Positions 17,255 to 26,554 are shown, counted from the first letter of the stretch. The stretch is DNA of 46,333 bases from an uncultured Anaerolineae bacterium (GCA_937943625.1 CALEAD010000039.1:1-46333); one strand, 5' to 3'. Numbers and translations are program-made. The notes: generated by a model not told the origin, from the letters alone.

Positions 17255-17603
17255 CTTAACGCTTTGCCTGTCATTCCGAGCGGAGCCTGCGGCCCTGAGC
17301 GAAGTCGAATGGGGAGGAATTTCTCTACTTTACAAGTGGCAGGGATTCCTCGTCGAAGACTCCTCGGAATGACATGGGAAAGTTTAGGTTATTTTGTTAA
17401 CAGTGTGCTAAAGCGGTAGGATGGGAGGCCAGGGGCGGGGCAAGAGGTAGCCAGCGGCGGAAAGGAGCAGGAGGCAATTTTTCGCCTGTGCGGGGTGTTT
17501 GTGATAAAACATTGCGCCAACGCGGCGTGCGTGTAGACAATCATGCTAATGAACAAATGAGTTGGCCGTCGGCGGTCGGCGGTCATTTTCAAGGGAGGAA
17601 GAG
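17255..17603. repeat. Intergenic gap: CATTCCGAG hairpin repeat and other repeats
   Basis: 349 bases without a gene. 17270-17280 (GTCATTCCGAG) and 17363-17373 (CTCGGAATGAC) are the inverted ends of a known type of dispersed GTCATTCCGAG...GAAGTCGAATG...AGGAATTTCT element. 17385-17404 is the second copy of the 20-bp TAGGTTATTTTGTTAACAGT repeat. 17562-17600 is a GGTCGGCGGTCATTTTCAAGGGAGGA repeat listed separately. The middle (17415-17550) shows only short, unconvincing frames. Confidence 0.65.
17562..17600 (+). repeat. Ribosome-site-carrying dispersed repeat, copy 1
   Basis: GTCGGCGGTCGGCGGTC is followed by ATTTTCAAGGGAGGAAG, and then the ATG at 17604. Near-identical sequence sits directly before the starts at 27707, 32863 and (on the minus strand) 43030. 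The purine part AAGGGAGGA acts as the Shine-Dalgarno. Confidence 0.7.
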
Positions 17604-18974
17604 ATGTCAACGGCCGTTCCCACCCCTAGATTACCCCTCAAAACCAAACTCGCCTTTGGCGTAGGTGACCTGGGCGCGGCGATTGTGGCTGCTGTGCAGG
17701 GCTTTTTTCTTAACGCCTTTCTGCTAGACGTTGCCGGGCTACGTCCCGTCGCTGCCGGCACCATCTTCCTGATTGTGAAAATCTGGGACAGCGTGAATGA
17801 CCCAATTATTGGCGCTTTAACCGACCGCACGAAGACGCGCTGGGGGCGCAGACGGCCATGGTTACTCTTTGGCGCCATCCCCTTTGGCCTCTCCTTCTTC
17901 CTGCACTGGCTGGTTCCCGATCTGGGCGACACAGGCAAGTTCATCTACTACCTGGTCGTCGCCTTGCTGCTCGATGTGGCATATACGGCCGTTAACGTCC
18001 CCTACACCGCCCTCACCCCAGAGCTTTCTGACGACTACGACGAGCGCACCAGCCTCAACGCCTATCGCTTTGGCTTTTCCATTCTCGGTGGCATGGTAGC
18101 CGCTTTCTTACACGGCATCATTGCCGGCAGCTTCGACAGCGCCAAAACCGGCAACGCTGTTGCTGCCGCCATCTGGGCCTTCTTCATCATTACGTCGGCC
18201 CTCGTCACCTTTGCCTACACCCGCGAGAGCCACTTTCGCCAGGAAAACGACGCAGAGATCAACTTTTTTACCGGGTTGGGCATCGTCTTTCGCAATCGCG
18301 CCTTCCTCTCCGTCACCACCATCTACCTGCTCACCTGGCTCTGCATCCAATTTGTGCAGGCCAATCTGCTGCTCTATGCGCGATACTGGCTGGATGCGGA
18401 AGCGCAGTTTCCTTTTCTCATTCTCGCCATTCAAATGACAGCCTTTGCCTTCCTCATCGTGTGGTCCAAAGTCAGCGCGCGCATCGGCAAGCAGAGAGCA
18501 TATTATGCCGGGGTCTCACTCTGGATTATGGCAGAGGTGCTCATTTTTTTCTTGCAGCCGGGGCAGGTCAACCTGCTTTTTGCCCTGGCAGTGCTGGCCG
18601 GCGCGGGCGTCAGCATTGGCTATCTGATTCCCTGGAGTATGTTGCCCGATGTGATTGAGCTAGACGAGCTGGAGACGGGACAGCGGCGCGAAGGGGTGTA
18701 TTACGGCTTCTTTGTTTTTCTGCAAAAGTTAGGCATCTCGCTGGGGCTGGCGCTTTCTAACTTTGCCCTGGAGCTGACGGGCTACATCACCCCGCCAGAG
18801 GGTGGCCCCTGGCCGGTGCAGCCAGACGCGGTGTTGCTGGCGCTGCGGCTATTTGTTAGCCTGGTTCCGGCAGCCATTTTGCTATTGAGCATTCCCGTGG
18901 TCATGCGCTATCCCATTACGCGGCAGCGCTACGCAGAAATTCGCGCCACCCTGGCGGCGCGCCGGAAGTCATAA
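17604..18974 (+). CDS. GPH-family (melibiose permease-like) sugar/cation symporter
   Basis: 456-residue polytopic protein with 12 predicted membrane helices. The GPH signature is clear: SVNDPIIGALTDRTKTRWGR and RRPWLLFGAIPFG in the loop after helix 2, then NVPYTALTPELSDDYDERTS, and later YLIPWSMLPDVIELDELETG in the second half. Such carriers take up glycosides, pentosides or glucuronides with a cation. The start at 17604 has an ideal AAGGGAGGA seven bases upstream, supplied by a dispersed repeat. The neighbours are RNA-modification genes, so the substrate cannot be inferred from context. Confidence 0.87.
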   Translation: MSTAVPTPRLPLKTKLAFGVGDLGAAIVAAVQGFFLNAFLLDVAGLRPVAAGTIFLIVKIWDSVNDPIIGALTDRTKTRWGRRRPWLLFGAIPFGLSFFLHWLVPDLGDTGKFIYYLVVALLLDVAYTAVNVPYTALTPELSDDYDERTSLNAYRFGFSILGGMVAAFLHGIIAGSFDSAKTGNAVAAAIWAFFIITSALVTFAYTRESHFRQENDAEINFFTGLGIVFRNRAFLSVTTIYLLTWLCIQFVQANLLLYARYWLDAEAQFPFLILAIQMTAFAFLIVWSKVSARIGKQRAYYAGVSLWIMAEVLIFFLQPGQVNLLFALAVLAGAGVSIGYLIPWSMLPDVIELDELETGQRREGVYYGFFVFLQKLGISLGLALSNFALELTGYITPPEGGPWPVQPDAVLLALRLFVSLVPAAILLLSIPVVMRYPITRQRYAEIRATLAARRKS

Positions 18975-18976
18975 TC

Positions 18977-19050
18977 TGACCACCGCCTGCCGACGGCAGA
19001 CTACCCAGCACCGGCAAAATCGCGGTCGGCCGTCAGCGGTTAGCGGTCGA
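18977..19050. repeat. Dispersed intergenic repeat, copy of the 3386 element
   Basis: ACTACCCAGCACCGGCAAAATC followed by GCGGTCGGCCGTCAGCGG matches the core at 3386-3470 in order and spacing. It fills the gap before rlmN and ends eight bases before its ATG. Confidence 0.6.
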
Positions 19051-19057
19051 AAAAGCC

Positions 19058-20104
19058 ATGCAAACTCTGTACGATCTCACCCGCGAAGCGATGGCGGCCT
19101 GGCTGGCGGACTGGGGCTACGGCCGTTACCATGCCAACCGGCTGTGGGCGGCGCTCTACCGACACGGGGGAGACCTGAGCGGGCTGCGCGCCGACCTGCA
19201 CGCACGGCTGGTCGCGGAAACGAGGTTCGCTTTGCCCCAAACGGCCGTTGCCCAGACCAGCAGCGATGGCTATACACGCAAATTTCTCCTGCGCCTGCAC
19301 GATGGCCAAACCATCGAGACCGTGCTGATGCAATTCGAGGGACGAGACGGCACGCCGCGCACCACCGCCTGCCTCAGCACCCAGGTCGGCTGCGCCATGG
19401 GCTGCGTCTTTTGCGCCACCGGCCAGATGGGCTTTGTGCGCCACCTGAGGCCAGGCGAGATTGTGGCGCAAGTACTCTTTGTCAATCGCCAGCTGCCGCC
19501 ACACAGCGAGCCGCTGCGCAACATTGTGCTGATGGGTATGGGGGAACCGTTGCACAATTACGAAAATACGATGACGGCCGTTGAGATCCTTACCGATCAT
19601 CATGGCCTGGCTATTGCTCCTCGCCACATCACCCTGAGCACGGTAGGCGTGGTTCCGGGCATTATCAGGCTGGCAGATGAGCAACGGCCGTTTCGTCTCG
19701 CCGTCAGCCTGCACGGGGCAACCGATGCCGAGCGACAGGCGCTGGTTCCCCCGGCCAGACGCTGGCCGCTGGCAGAGCTGATGGCTGCCTGTCGCTACTA
19801 CAGCAAAAAACGACAGCGGCGCATCTTCTTCGAGTGGACCCTCATTGCAGGGCAAAACGACACACCCGCGCAGGCGCACGCACTCGGGCAACTTTTGCGC
19901 GGTATGCAGGCACATGTAAACCTGATTCCGCTGAACCCAACACCGGGATACGCGGAACAACCAACTGGGGAAACGGCCGTGAAGCAGTTCCAAGCAATTC
20001 TAACCGCATATGGGCTGCCCAGCACCGTGCGCCAGCGGCGCGGCATTGACATCGCCGCCGGCTGCGGACAGCTCAAGGCAGCTACCCCGGGCTACGCAGC
20101 ATGA
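19058..20104 (+). CDS. rlmN: 23S rRNA/tRNA adenine-C2 methyltransferase, radical SAM
   Basis: 348 residues. RlmN methylates C2 of A2503 in 23S rRNA and A37 of some tRNAs. The radical-SAM cluster motif is Cys112-x3-Cys116-x2-Cys119 in CAMGCVFCATG. NIVLMGMGEPLHNYENTM and HITLSTVGVVPGI are characteristic of the family. The methyl-carrying Cys336 lies in RRGIDIAAGCGQL, where RlmN and Cfr have their catalytic cysteine; the R-G-x-D-I-x-x-A-C-G-Q-L form supports RlmN. The start is close to a repeat and has a weak ribosome site. The stop overlaps the next ATG as ATGA. Confidence 0.95.
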   Translation: MQTLYDLTREAMAAWLADWGYGRYHANRLWAALYRHGGDLSGLRADLHARLVAETRFALPQTAVAQTSSDGYTRKFLLRLHDGQTIETVLMQFEGRDGTPRTTACLSTQVGCAMGCVFCATGQMGFVRHLRPGEIVAQVLFVNRQLPPHSEPLRNIVLMGMGEPLHNYENTMTAVEILTDHHGLAIAPRHITLSTVGVVPGIIRLADEQRPFRLAVSLHGATDAERQALVPPARRWPLAELMAACRYYSKKRQRRIFFEWTLIAGQNDTPAQAHALGQLLRGMQAHVNLIPLNPTPGYAEQPTGETAVKQFQAILTAYGLPSTVRQRRGIDIAAGCGQLKAATPGYAA

Positions 20105-20559
20105 CCACGCCCACAGAGCCGCACGAGACATATGCGTCTCAGCAGAGCAGGCAACCGCCACAGCCAGAACCAGGCGTCTGCCCTTTTTGCCGCCCCACCC
20201 CTGACCGCGAGATTCTGACCGAATCAGACACAGTGTATGCGCTGCTAGATAAATACCCGGTATCGCCTGGGCATACGCTCATCATCCCCAGACAGCATGT
20301 AAGCAGCTATTTTGATTTACCCGAGCAGACCAAAACAGCGTGTTGGCGCATGGTTGATCAAGCCAGGATGCTCCTGACTGCCAGATTTCAGCCAGATGGG
20401 TTCAATATAGGTATCAACGTCGGCCAGGCTGCCGGACAAACCATTCTCCACGTGCATATCCATCTCATTCCGCGCTATACCGGAGATGTGCCAAATCCGG
20501 CTGGGGGCGTGCGGCACGTAATCCCTGGGAAAGGCAATTACCTGCACGACCAGTTGTAA
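20101..20559 (+). CDS. HIT-family nucleotide hydrolase
   Basis: 152 residues. It has the N-terminal zinc-type pair CPFC (27-30), the element HTLIIPRQH, and an intact histidine triad His117-Val-His119-Ile-His121 in GQTILHVHIHLIP. HIT hydrolases of this type split adenylated nucleotides such as AppppA or AMP-lysine. About 25 extra N-terminal residues precede the CPFC, so a shorter start is possible, but the ATG overlapping the rlmN stop (ATGA) favours this one through coupled translation. Cytoplasmic. Confidence 0.88.
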   Translation: MTTPTEPHETYASQQSRQPPQPEPGVCPFCRPTPDREILTESDTVYALLDKYPVSPGHTLIIPRQHVSSYFDLPEQTKTACWRMVDQARMLLTARFQPDGFNIGINVGQAAGQTILHVHIHLIPRYTGDVPNPAGGVRHVIPGKGNYLHDQL

Positions 20560-20644
20560 CGAGTCCTAGCGCGTACACCGCCACGGCCGCACCTGCCTGC
20601 ACACAGCAAATGTCAGGAAAAACCCGTCACGCCACCTGACCAGT

Positions 20645-20658
20645 ATCAAGATTTTCCC
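20645..20658 (+). promoter_or_regulatory. Shared upstream motif of CISM operon 1
   Basis: ATCAAGATTTTCCC lies 110 bases before the start at 20769. The same 14 bases occur at 26555-26568, about 90 bases before the start of the second operon's first gene. Flanks also agree (CTGA...ATCAAGATTTTCCCSCT). It is a candidate site for a common regulator; no known consensus is matched with confidence. Confidence 0.4.
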
Positions 20659-20768
20659 GCTATGGGTGACCTCCCTCCTCTTGTAGACTATTTTCATGTC
20701 TATCAGGCCGGAAACGGCAACGGCCGTTTTCCCATTTACGTATCATCAACCCAGAAGGAGGTCTCCTT

Positions 20769-21719
20769 ATGTCCCAAGTTGAAGAACAAACCACCCCAAC
20801 CGGGACGACCGACGTAGCCGACAGCAACCGGCGCAAATTTCTGCGCGCGCTATTTGGCACCGCCGGAATGGCCGCCATTGCCGCCACCCCCATCGGCAAA
20901 ATGCTGACAGAAGATGAAGACGTTGGCGTCTTCACCATCCCGCAACAGACCGGCCCTGTCCCCCAACTCGATGACTTCGACCCCACCAAGCCAGTTGACG
21001 TTTTAGTGCGCATGCAAGCAGAACTACGCCGCGCCCTACAAAAACCAATGAGCGAACGGCGTTGGGTCATGGTCATAGACCTGCGCAAATGCGTGGGCTG
21101 CCATGCTTGCACCATTGCCTGCGTCGCCGAGAACAAACTTCCACCTGGCGTCGTCTATCGCCAGGTTGTCGAGCAGGAAATTGGCACCTATCCCAACGTC
21201 AGCAAGCGGTTCATGCCCCGTCCTTGCCTGCAATGCGACGATCCGCCCTGCACGCCCGTGTGCCCCGTCAACGCCACCTACAAACGCGCCGACGGCATCG
21301 TGGTGATGGATTACGACCGCTGCATTGGCTGCCGCTACTGCATGAACGCCTGCCCCTACAACTCCCGCTACTTCGACTTTGGCTTCAGCAAATATGACGA
21401 AACGCCCAAGCGAAACGACGCCATTTTGGCCGAAGAGGGCGAGGTGATTGAATCGCTGCCCGCCTTTGAATATGGCAAGGCGCGGGTACGCCGTCGGGAA
21501 CAATCCCCCATTGGCAATGTGCGTAAATGTCACTTTTGCGCTCACCGCCTGGAAGTGGGCGAACTGCCCGCCTGCGTCACGACCTGCATCGGCCGTTCAA
21601 CCTATTTTGGCGACGCCAATGACCCGGACAGCCTGGTAGCGGCGCTGATCGCCAGCCCCAACGTCATACGCCTGCGCGAAGAGTTGGGCACAGAGCCAAA
21701 AGTGTACTATTTAGTCTGA
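20769..21719 (+). CDS. CISM ferredoxin subunit 1 (PsrB/TtrB/DmsB-like), Tat-exported
   Basis: 316 residues carrying four [4Fe-4S] sites that wire electrons between the catalytic and membrane subunits: [37 protein letters not shown] and the split CHFCAHRL...CVTTC. The N-terminus has its own twin-arginine motif, [11 protein letters not shown], followed by a hydrophobic Ala stretch, so it is exported by itself as TtrB is. [21 protein letters not shown] linker precedes the clusters. A perfect AAGGAGGT ribosome site lies within AAGGAGGTCTCCTT (20755-20768). That palindrome could fold and partly mask it. It is the first gene of CISM operon 1, 92 bases before the NrfD gene. Confidence 0.93.
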   Translation: MSQVEEQTTPTGTTDVADSNRRKFLRALFGTAGMAAIAATPIGKMLTEDEDVGVFTIPQQTGPVPQLDDFDPTKPVDVLVRMQAELRRALQKPMSERRWVMVIDLRKCVGCHACTIACVAENKLPPGVVYRQVVEQEIGTYPNVSKRFMPRPCLQCDDPPCTPVCPVNATYKRADGIVVMDYDRCIGCRYCMNACPYNSRYFDFGFSKYDETPKRNDAILAEEGEVIESLPAFEYGKARVRRREQSPIGNVRKCHFCAHRLEVGELPACVTTCIGRSTYFGDANDPDSLVAALIASPNVIRLREELGTEPKVYYLV

Positions 21720-21726
21720 TAGTCGT

Positions 21727-21794
21727 TAGTCGAATAGTCGAGCCAGGGAGCCGCATAGGCGTCACCCATCAACCGATCTCAGACTATTAGACTA
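21727..21794. repeat. Inverted repeat between CISM subunit genes
   Basis: TAGTCGAATAGTC (21727-21739) and GACTATTAGACTA (21782-21794) are complementary at 12 of 13 positions around a 42-base loop. The gap lies inside operon 1 between ferredoxin and NrfD genes and could stabilise or attenuate the transcript. Confidence 0.45.
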
Positions 21795-21811
21795 ATTTCG
21801 GAGGAAAAAAA

Positions 21812-23017
21812 ATGGCAACACAAACTGTCAAACAACCAAAGCAGGCACGCTGGCAATGGACGCCTGACAAATTTCTCTGGCTTGCAGGGATTATCGGCCT
21901 GTTGGTAGGCGGCATAGGGCTGGTACAGCGGTTCACGGACGGCCTGCGTCCCACCGACCTCGGCTCATTTGTTCCCTGGGGGCTGTGGGTGGCCGCTTAT
22001 GAATATCTGGTCTGGCTGGAAGTCGGCTCGTTATTCATGTTCACCCTACTGGTTTACGTGTTCAAATGGAAAGAAGCCTTGCCCGGCATGGCGCGTATGT
22101 TGTACCTGACGGCGCTGGCGATCTTAGGTATGGCCCTCATCTTAATTGGCCTGGACTTGGGGCATCCCTTCCGTGCCTTTTATGTGCTTTTCTACCCACA
22201 GTGGGGGTCGCTGATGACCTGGATGATCTGGCTGCACGTCATCTACATGGCAGTGCTGCTGGGCAAATTGTTTATTGAGTTACGGCCGTCTTCGGCCCAA
22301 CTCAAGCGAATTAGCCTCTGGCTCTCTTATGCCAGTATGCCCATGGGCTTAGCCCTGGTAGTGGTGGCCGGCAGCGTATTCGGTGTGGTAATCGGCCGTC
22401 CCGCCTGGCAGAGCAGCGCTTTACCCCTCTACTTCCTCCTATCGGCGCTGGTAGCAGGCACGGGGCTGTTTACTTTCCAGTTTGTCCTCTTCTGGCCAGG
22501 ACAGCGGGGCGAAACCTATCTGCGTACAGCGCGGAAGCTAGGGCAGCTCTTGCTAGGGCTACTCATCTTGGGCCTGATCGCCTCGGCGTTGGGCGGGCTG
22601 GTTATTCTCTACCCTGGTGTACCTGCCCAGGCAACAGCACTGCAACTAACCCTGTTCGGACCCTTCTGGTGGGTTTACTGGATTGCCCACCTCGGATTTG
22701 GCGTTATTCTGCCCATCATCCTGCTGTTGACGCAAACCCAGACAGCGCGGCGTATTGGCCTGGCCGCCGGCCTGCTCATTTTCACCTTTATCGCCGTGCC
22801 GCTGAACATCGTCATTCCGCCGCAGTTGGTGGTGGAAGTGGTGGAAAAGGGGCTGGTGTTAGCTTACCAGGGGCCGGGGTTGTCAACCGATTATTTCCCC
22901 ACGCTGTCCGAATGGCTGCTGACCCTGTTTGCCATGTCGTTCGGCCTGCTGGTCTTCTTATTTGGTTATCAAGCGCTGCGGCTGCGGCCAAGCGCGGACG
23001 AAGAAACGGAGCATTAA
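21812..23017 (+). CDS. CISM membrane subunit 1 (NrfD/PsrC family)
   Basis: 401 residues with about ten membrane helices. It anchors the complex and exchanges electrons with the quinone pool. NrfD features are the N-terminal F-x-x-G-L-R-P-T-D-L-G segment (FTDGLRPTDLGSFVPWGLWV), E-V-G-S-L-F-M-F in an early helix, and L-D-L-G-H-P-F-R-A-F (about 114-123), which resembles the quinone-site stretch of PsrC. There is no haem motif. The ribosome site is GGAGGAAAAAAA. One base separates its stop from the catalytic-subunit ATG, so the two are coupled. Confidence 0.92.
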   Translation: MATQTVKQPKQARWQWTPDKFLWLAGIIGLLVGGIGLVQRFTDGLRPTDLGSFVPWGLWVAAYEYLVWLEVGSLFMFTLLVYVFKWKEALPGMARMLYLTALAILGMALILIGLDLGHPFRAFYVLFYPQWGSLMTWMIWLHVIYMAVLLGKLFIELRPSSAQLKRISLWLSYASMPMGLALVVVAGSVFGVVIGRPAWQSSALPLYFLLSALVAGTGLFTFQFVLFWPGQRGETYLRTARKLGQLLLGLLILGLIASALGGLVILYPGVPAQATALQLTLFGPFWWVYWIAHLGFGVILPIILLLTQTQTARRIGLAAGLLIFTFIAVPLNIVIPPQLVVEVVEKGLVLAYQGPGLSTDYFPTLSEWLLTLFAMSFGLLVFLFGYQALRLRPSADEETEH

Positions 23018-23018
23018 A

Positions 23019-26000
23019 ATGGCAGACCAAGAATCAACACACGCAAACGGCATGTCTCGCCGTGATTTTCTGAAACTGTCGGCAGCGGCCGGCGGCGCGG
23101 CTGCCTTCCTGGGCGGCGCACCGATGGCCTCACAGCTCCTGGCTCGCCAGGCACAAGCCGCCAGCTACGATGGGTATCCATTGGCCGATCCCGCCAATCA
23201 GATTTACTCCGTATGCCAGCAGTGCAACACCCAATGCGGCATTAAAGTAAAGCTGTTTGACGGCGTGGCAGCCAAAATTGACGGCAACCCGTACAGTCCC
23301 TGGAATATGGTGCCCCATTTTCCTTACGAAACACCTGCCACAGAAATGGGCGCCGTGGACGCCGGGCTTTGCCCCAAGGGGCAGTCTGGTTTGCTGGCCG
23401 CTTACGACCCATACCGACTGGTGAAGGTATTAAAGCGGGCCGGGAAGCGGGGCGAAAACAAATGGGAAACCATCCCCTTTGATCAGGCGGTAAGCGAAAT
23501 TGTCAACGGCGGCCGCTTGTTTGCCCACGTGCCGGGCGAAGAAAATCGGGTCGTGGAAGGGCTTGATGCCTTATGGGCAGTGCGCGATCCGGCCCTCATG
23601 AAGGCCATGGGCAGCGCCGTTTCTGCCATTCTCGCGGAAAAAGAGCACGAGAAGAAGCGGGCGCTGGTAGAGCAATTCAAGGTAGATTTTGCTGAACATC
23701 TGGACAAGATGATTGACCCGGATCACCCCGACCTGGGTCCAAAGAACAATCAGATTCTCTACTTCTGGGGGCGGCAAAAGGCTGGCCGCGCCGAATTTGT
23801 GCACCGTTTCTTTGGCAGCGGCCTCGGCACAGTAAACCGCCACGGCCACACCACCGTCTGCCAGGGGAGTCTCTACTTTGCCGGGAAATCCATGACCGAC
23901 CAGTGGGACGGCTCAAAATGGGCAGGTGGCTCGAAGATGTATTGGATGGGCGACACAGCCAGCGCCCGTTTTGTCATTTTTGTCGGCGCATCGCCGTTTG
24001 AAGGCAACTACGGCGTGACCAACCGCGTGCCGCGCATAACGCCGGGATTGGCCGACGGAACGCTGAAGATAGCTGTGATTGACCCGCGCCTGTCTAAGAC
24101 GGCCAGCAAAGCGTGGAAATGGTTGGCGAACAAGCCCGGCACAGAAGCGGCTATCGCTCTGGCTTTGATTCAATGGATCATCGAGAACGAGCGGTACGAC
24201 GGCCGTTACCTGGCCAACGCCAACAAAGCAGCCGCGAAAAAAGACAAAGAGCCTACCTGGTCTAACGGCGCCTGGCTAGTAATCATTGACCCGCAAAAGG
24301 GCACGCCGGGTAAGCTGCTGCGCGGTAGCGATTTACAATTGGTGGAAAAGGTGGAAGAAGAGGTTGACGGCAAGAAGGTGACCACCTACGTGACGGCCGA
24401 GGGTGTTGTCTTCAAAACCAACCCCTTCGTCACCCTGGATGGCGACGGCAACCCCCTCCTCTTTGACCCCAACGATGAAGAAAATGTGGCCGAAGGGCAG
24501 TTGTTCGTAGACACCACTCTCAACGGCCTGCACGTCAAGAGCGGTCTGCAAATCCTCAAAGAATCGGCCAACGAACATACCCTTCAGGAGTGGGCCGACA
24601 TCGCCGGTGTGCGCGCCCGCGACCTGGTAGCCATCGCCCATGAGTTCACCTCTTATGGCAAGAATGTGGCCGTAGACATCCACCGTGGCGTTTCGCAGCA
24701 TACCAACGGCTATTACAACGTCCTCTGCTGGTTCAATCTGGCCTTGCTCATCGGCAACTACGACTGGAAGGGCGGTCAATCCTGGCCTAGCACCTACGAT
24801 CTCAGCGGCGCTCGTGCCGAGGGGCCATTTGTATTGGGGCAAATGAACCCCGGCGCTTTAACTCCGTTCGGCATTAGCCTCATCCGCCATGAAGTGAAGT
24901 ACGAAAACACCACCCTCTTCATGGACACACCGGCTGACCAGCGTTACCCTGCGCCGCGCAACTGGTACCCACTCGCCTCCGACATTTACCAGGAGATCAT
25001 GCCCTCGGCAGGCGACGGCTACCCCTATCCCATCAAAGCTGCCTTCATGTACATGGGGTCGCCCATCTACTCGCTGCCCGCCGGTCATACCTGGATCCCC
25101 ATCCTGCAGGATGTGGAAAAGCTCCCCCTCTTCGTCGCCAGCGACATTGTCATCGGCGAGACGAGCATGTACGCCGACTACATCTTCCCCGATGTGACTT
25201 ACCTGGAGAGGTGGGAGTTCAGCGGTACGCATCCCTCGGTGACATTCAAGGTACAGGGGGTGCGCCAGCCGACTATCCCACCGCTGACCGGCACGGTCAC
25301 GGTTTTCGGCCAGGAACAGGCGTTGCAATGGGAAGCGCTGCTGCTGGCGCTGGCAGAAAAGCTAGGGCTGCCCAATTTTGGCCCGAACGGCTTTGGCGAG
25401 GATATGCCCTTCACCCATCCCGACCACCTCTACCTGCGCATGATTACCAACCTGGCCTATGGCGAAAAAGCAGATGGCAGCGATGCCGTTGCCGATGCCT
25501 CGGCCAAGGAGATAGAGATATTCCTCAACGCCCGCTCTCATCTACCCAAGGCGGTGTTTGATCTGAGTCGCTGGCGGCAAATTGCTGGGGAAAACTGGCC
25601 GAAAGTGGTAACGGTGTTGAACCGGGGCGGCCGTTTCCAGGCATATGAAAAGGGGTATCCTGGTAGCACGGCCGTTGGCCAATTGGGTGTCAAATTCGCC
25701 AAGCAGATTAACATGTACCTGGAAAAGACGGCCGACGTCAAACGTTCATCCACCGGCGAGAATCTGCCCGGCTACGCCAAATATCTGCCCCCGGCCATGG
25801 CCTACGACGGCACAATTCTGGACGACAGTGCCGACGGGTATGACCTGAAGCTGATTACCTATCGGGACATCGCCCAGACCAAAAGCCGCACGGCAGGCAA
25901 CTACTGGCTGCTGTTCCTTCTGCCAGAGAACGCCATTTTGATGAGTCCGGCCGATGCCGCCGCGCGCGGCCTGCGCGACGGTGACCGGGCGCAAATCTTC

Positions 26001-26315
26001 TCTGCCACCAACCCGCAAGGGGCGTGGGAATTGGGTCATGGCCAGAACGTGCCGATGATTGGCCGGGTTAAGGTAACGGAAGGAATTCGCCCCGGCGTCG
26101 TTTCCTTCTGCCTGGGCTTCGGCCATTGGGCCTACGGGGCTAAAGCGGTGCAGATTAACGGCATTACCATTCCCGCCGACGAGCGGCGCGGACAAGGTAT
26201 CCATGCCAACGCCGCCATGCGCACCGACCCGCTGATTAGTAACACCTGTCTGATTGACCCAGTAGGCGCCAGTGCCGTCTTTTATGACACAAAAGTAAAG
26301 GTGATCAAGGCGTAA
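23019..26315 (+). CDS. CISM catalytic molybdopterin subunit 1 (TtrA/SrdA/ArrA-like group)
   Basis: 1098 residues. A Tat signal with Arg14-Arg15 (SRRDFLKLSAAAGG) exports the folded enzyme. A [4Fe-4S] site follows: Cys66-x2-Cys69-x3-Cys73 and Cys118 in LCPKGQSG. Residues GHTTVCQGS hold Cys281, placed like the Mo/W-coordinating Cys of the PsrA, PhsA and TtrA type; this excludes Ser-ligated DMSO reductase. Central DPRLSKTA and C-terminal P-x-x-A-x-x-x-G-L-x-x-G-D-x-A are pterin-binding elements. Length well above PsrA (about 760) fits the TtrA, selenate/selenite and ArrA-like groups. A region around 420-500 with KVEEEVDGKKVTTYVTAEG looks like a family-specific insert. The substrate is not determinable. 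The start at 23019 gives the correct signal; 90 upstream bases in frame belong to NrfD. Confidence 0.9.
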   Translation: MADQESTHANGMSRRDFLKLSAAAGGAAAFLGGAPMASQLLARQAQAASYDGYPLADPANQIYSVCQQCNTQCGIKVKLFDGVAAKIDGNPYSPWNMVPHFPYETPATEMGAVDAGLCPKGQSGLLAAYDPYRLVKVLKRAGKRGENKWETIPFDQAVSEIVNGGRLFAHVPGEENRVVEGLDALWAVRDPALMKAMGSAVSAILAEKEHEKKRALVEQFKVDFAEHLDKMIDPDHPDLGPKNNQILYFWGRQKAGRAEFVHRFFGSGLGTVNRHGHTTVCQGSLYFAGKSMTDQWDGSKWAGGSKMYWMGDTASARFVIFVGASPFEGNYGVTNRVPRITPGLADGTLKIAVIDPRLSKTASKAWKWLANKPGTEAAIALALIQWIIENERYDGRYLANANKAAAKKDKEPTWSNGAWLVIIDPQKGTPGKLLRGSDLQLVEKVEEEVDGKKVTTYVTAEGVVFKTNPFVTLDGDGNPLLFDPNDEENVAEGQLFVDTTLNGLHVKSGLQILKESANEHTLQEWADIAGVRARDLVAIAHEFTSYGKNVAVDIHRGVSQHTNGYYNVLCWFNLALLIGNYDWKGGQSWPSTYDLSGARAEGPFVLGQMNPGALTPFGISLIRHEVKYENTTLFMDTPADQRYPAPRNWYPLASDIYQEIMPSAGDGYPYPIKAAFMYMGSPIYSLPAGHTWIPILQDVEKLPLFVASDIVIGETSMYADYIFPDVTYLERWEFSGTHPSVTFKVQGVRQPTIPPLTGTVTVFGQEQALQWEALLLALAEKLGLPNFGPNGFGEDMPFTHPDHLYLRMITNLAYGEKADGSDAVADASAKEIEIFLNARSHLPKAVFDLSRWRQIAGENWPKVVTVLNRGGRFQAYEKGYPGSTAVGQLGVKFAKQINMYLEKTADVKRSSTGENLPGYAKYLPPAMAYDGTILDDSADGYDLKLITYRDIAQTKSRTAGNYWLLFLLPENAILMSPADAAARGLRDGDRAQIFSATNPQGAWELGHGQNVPMIGRVKVTEGIRPGVVSFCLGFGHWAYGAKAVQINGITIPADERRGQGIHANAAMRTDPLISNTCLIDPVGASAVFYDTKVKVIKA

Positions 26316-26481
26316 GCAATACACTACTACCCAAGCTGTCAGTAACTAAAAGGAGGCAAAGAACGCACATGCAAACCGCGAAGATGACGCGAAGATAAAG
26401 AGAAAACCTCTGCGTTTAGGGTATTCTTTGCGGTTAAACCCCACAGAGGCTGAACAGCTACAACTAATCACTAATCGTGGT
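26316..26481. repeat. Intergenic gap with hairpin repeat, start of a 341-base spacer
   Basis: The 341-base gap 26316-26656 has no gene. 26352-26435 is a GGCAAAGAACGC...GTATTCTTTGCGGTT inverted element related to that at 14893-14963. A strong terminator (26482-26515) and the operon 2 promoter region with the ATCAAGATTTTCCC motif follow. Confidence 0.55.
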
Positions 26482-26515
26482 AATACCGTGCCCTGGCTGG
26501 CACGGTATTGCTTTT
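26482..26515 (+). terminator. Rho-independent terminator of CISM operon 1
   Basis: A perfect 11-base-pair stem, AATACCGTGCC (26482-26492) with GGCACGGTATT (26499-26509), and a six-base loop are followed by GCTTTT. It ends transcription about 170 bases after the catalytic gene and makes the second CISM set an independent transcript. Confidence 0.85.
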
Positions 26516-26554
26516 GGGCGTGTGGGGAAAACTCCCACAAGAAGCACTTGTCTG

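Noticed and set aside
17389..17610. Minus-strand frame of 73 codons in the gap before the GPH carrier
   Set aside because: It crosses two repeats and the ribosome site of the opposite gene, and its peptide shows no known pattern.
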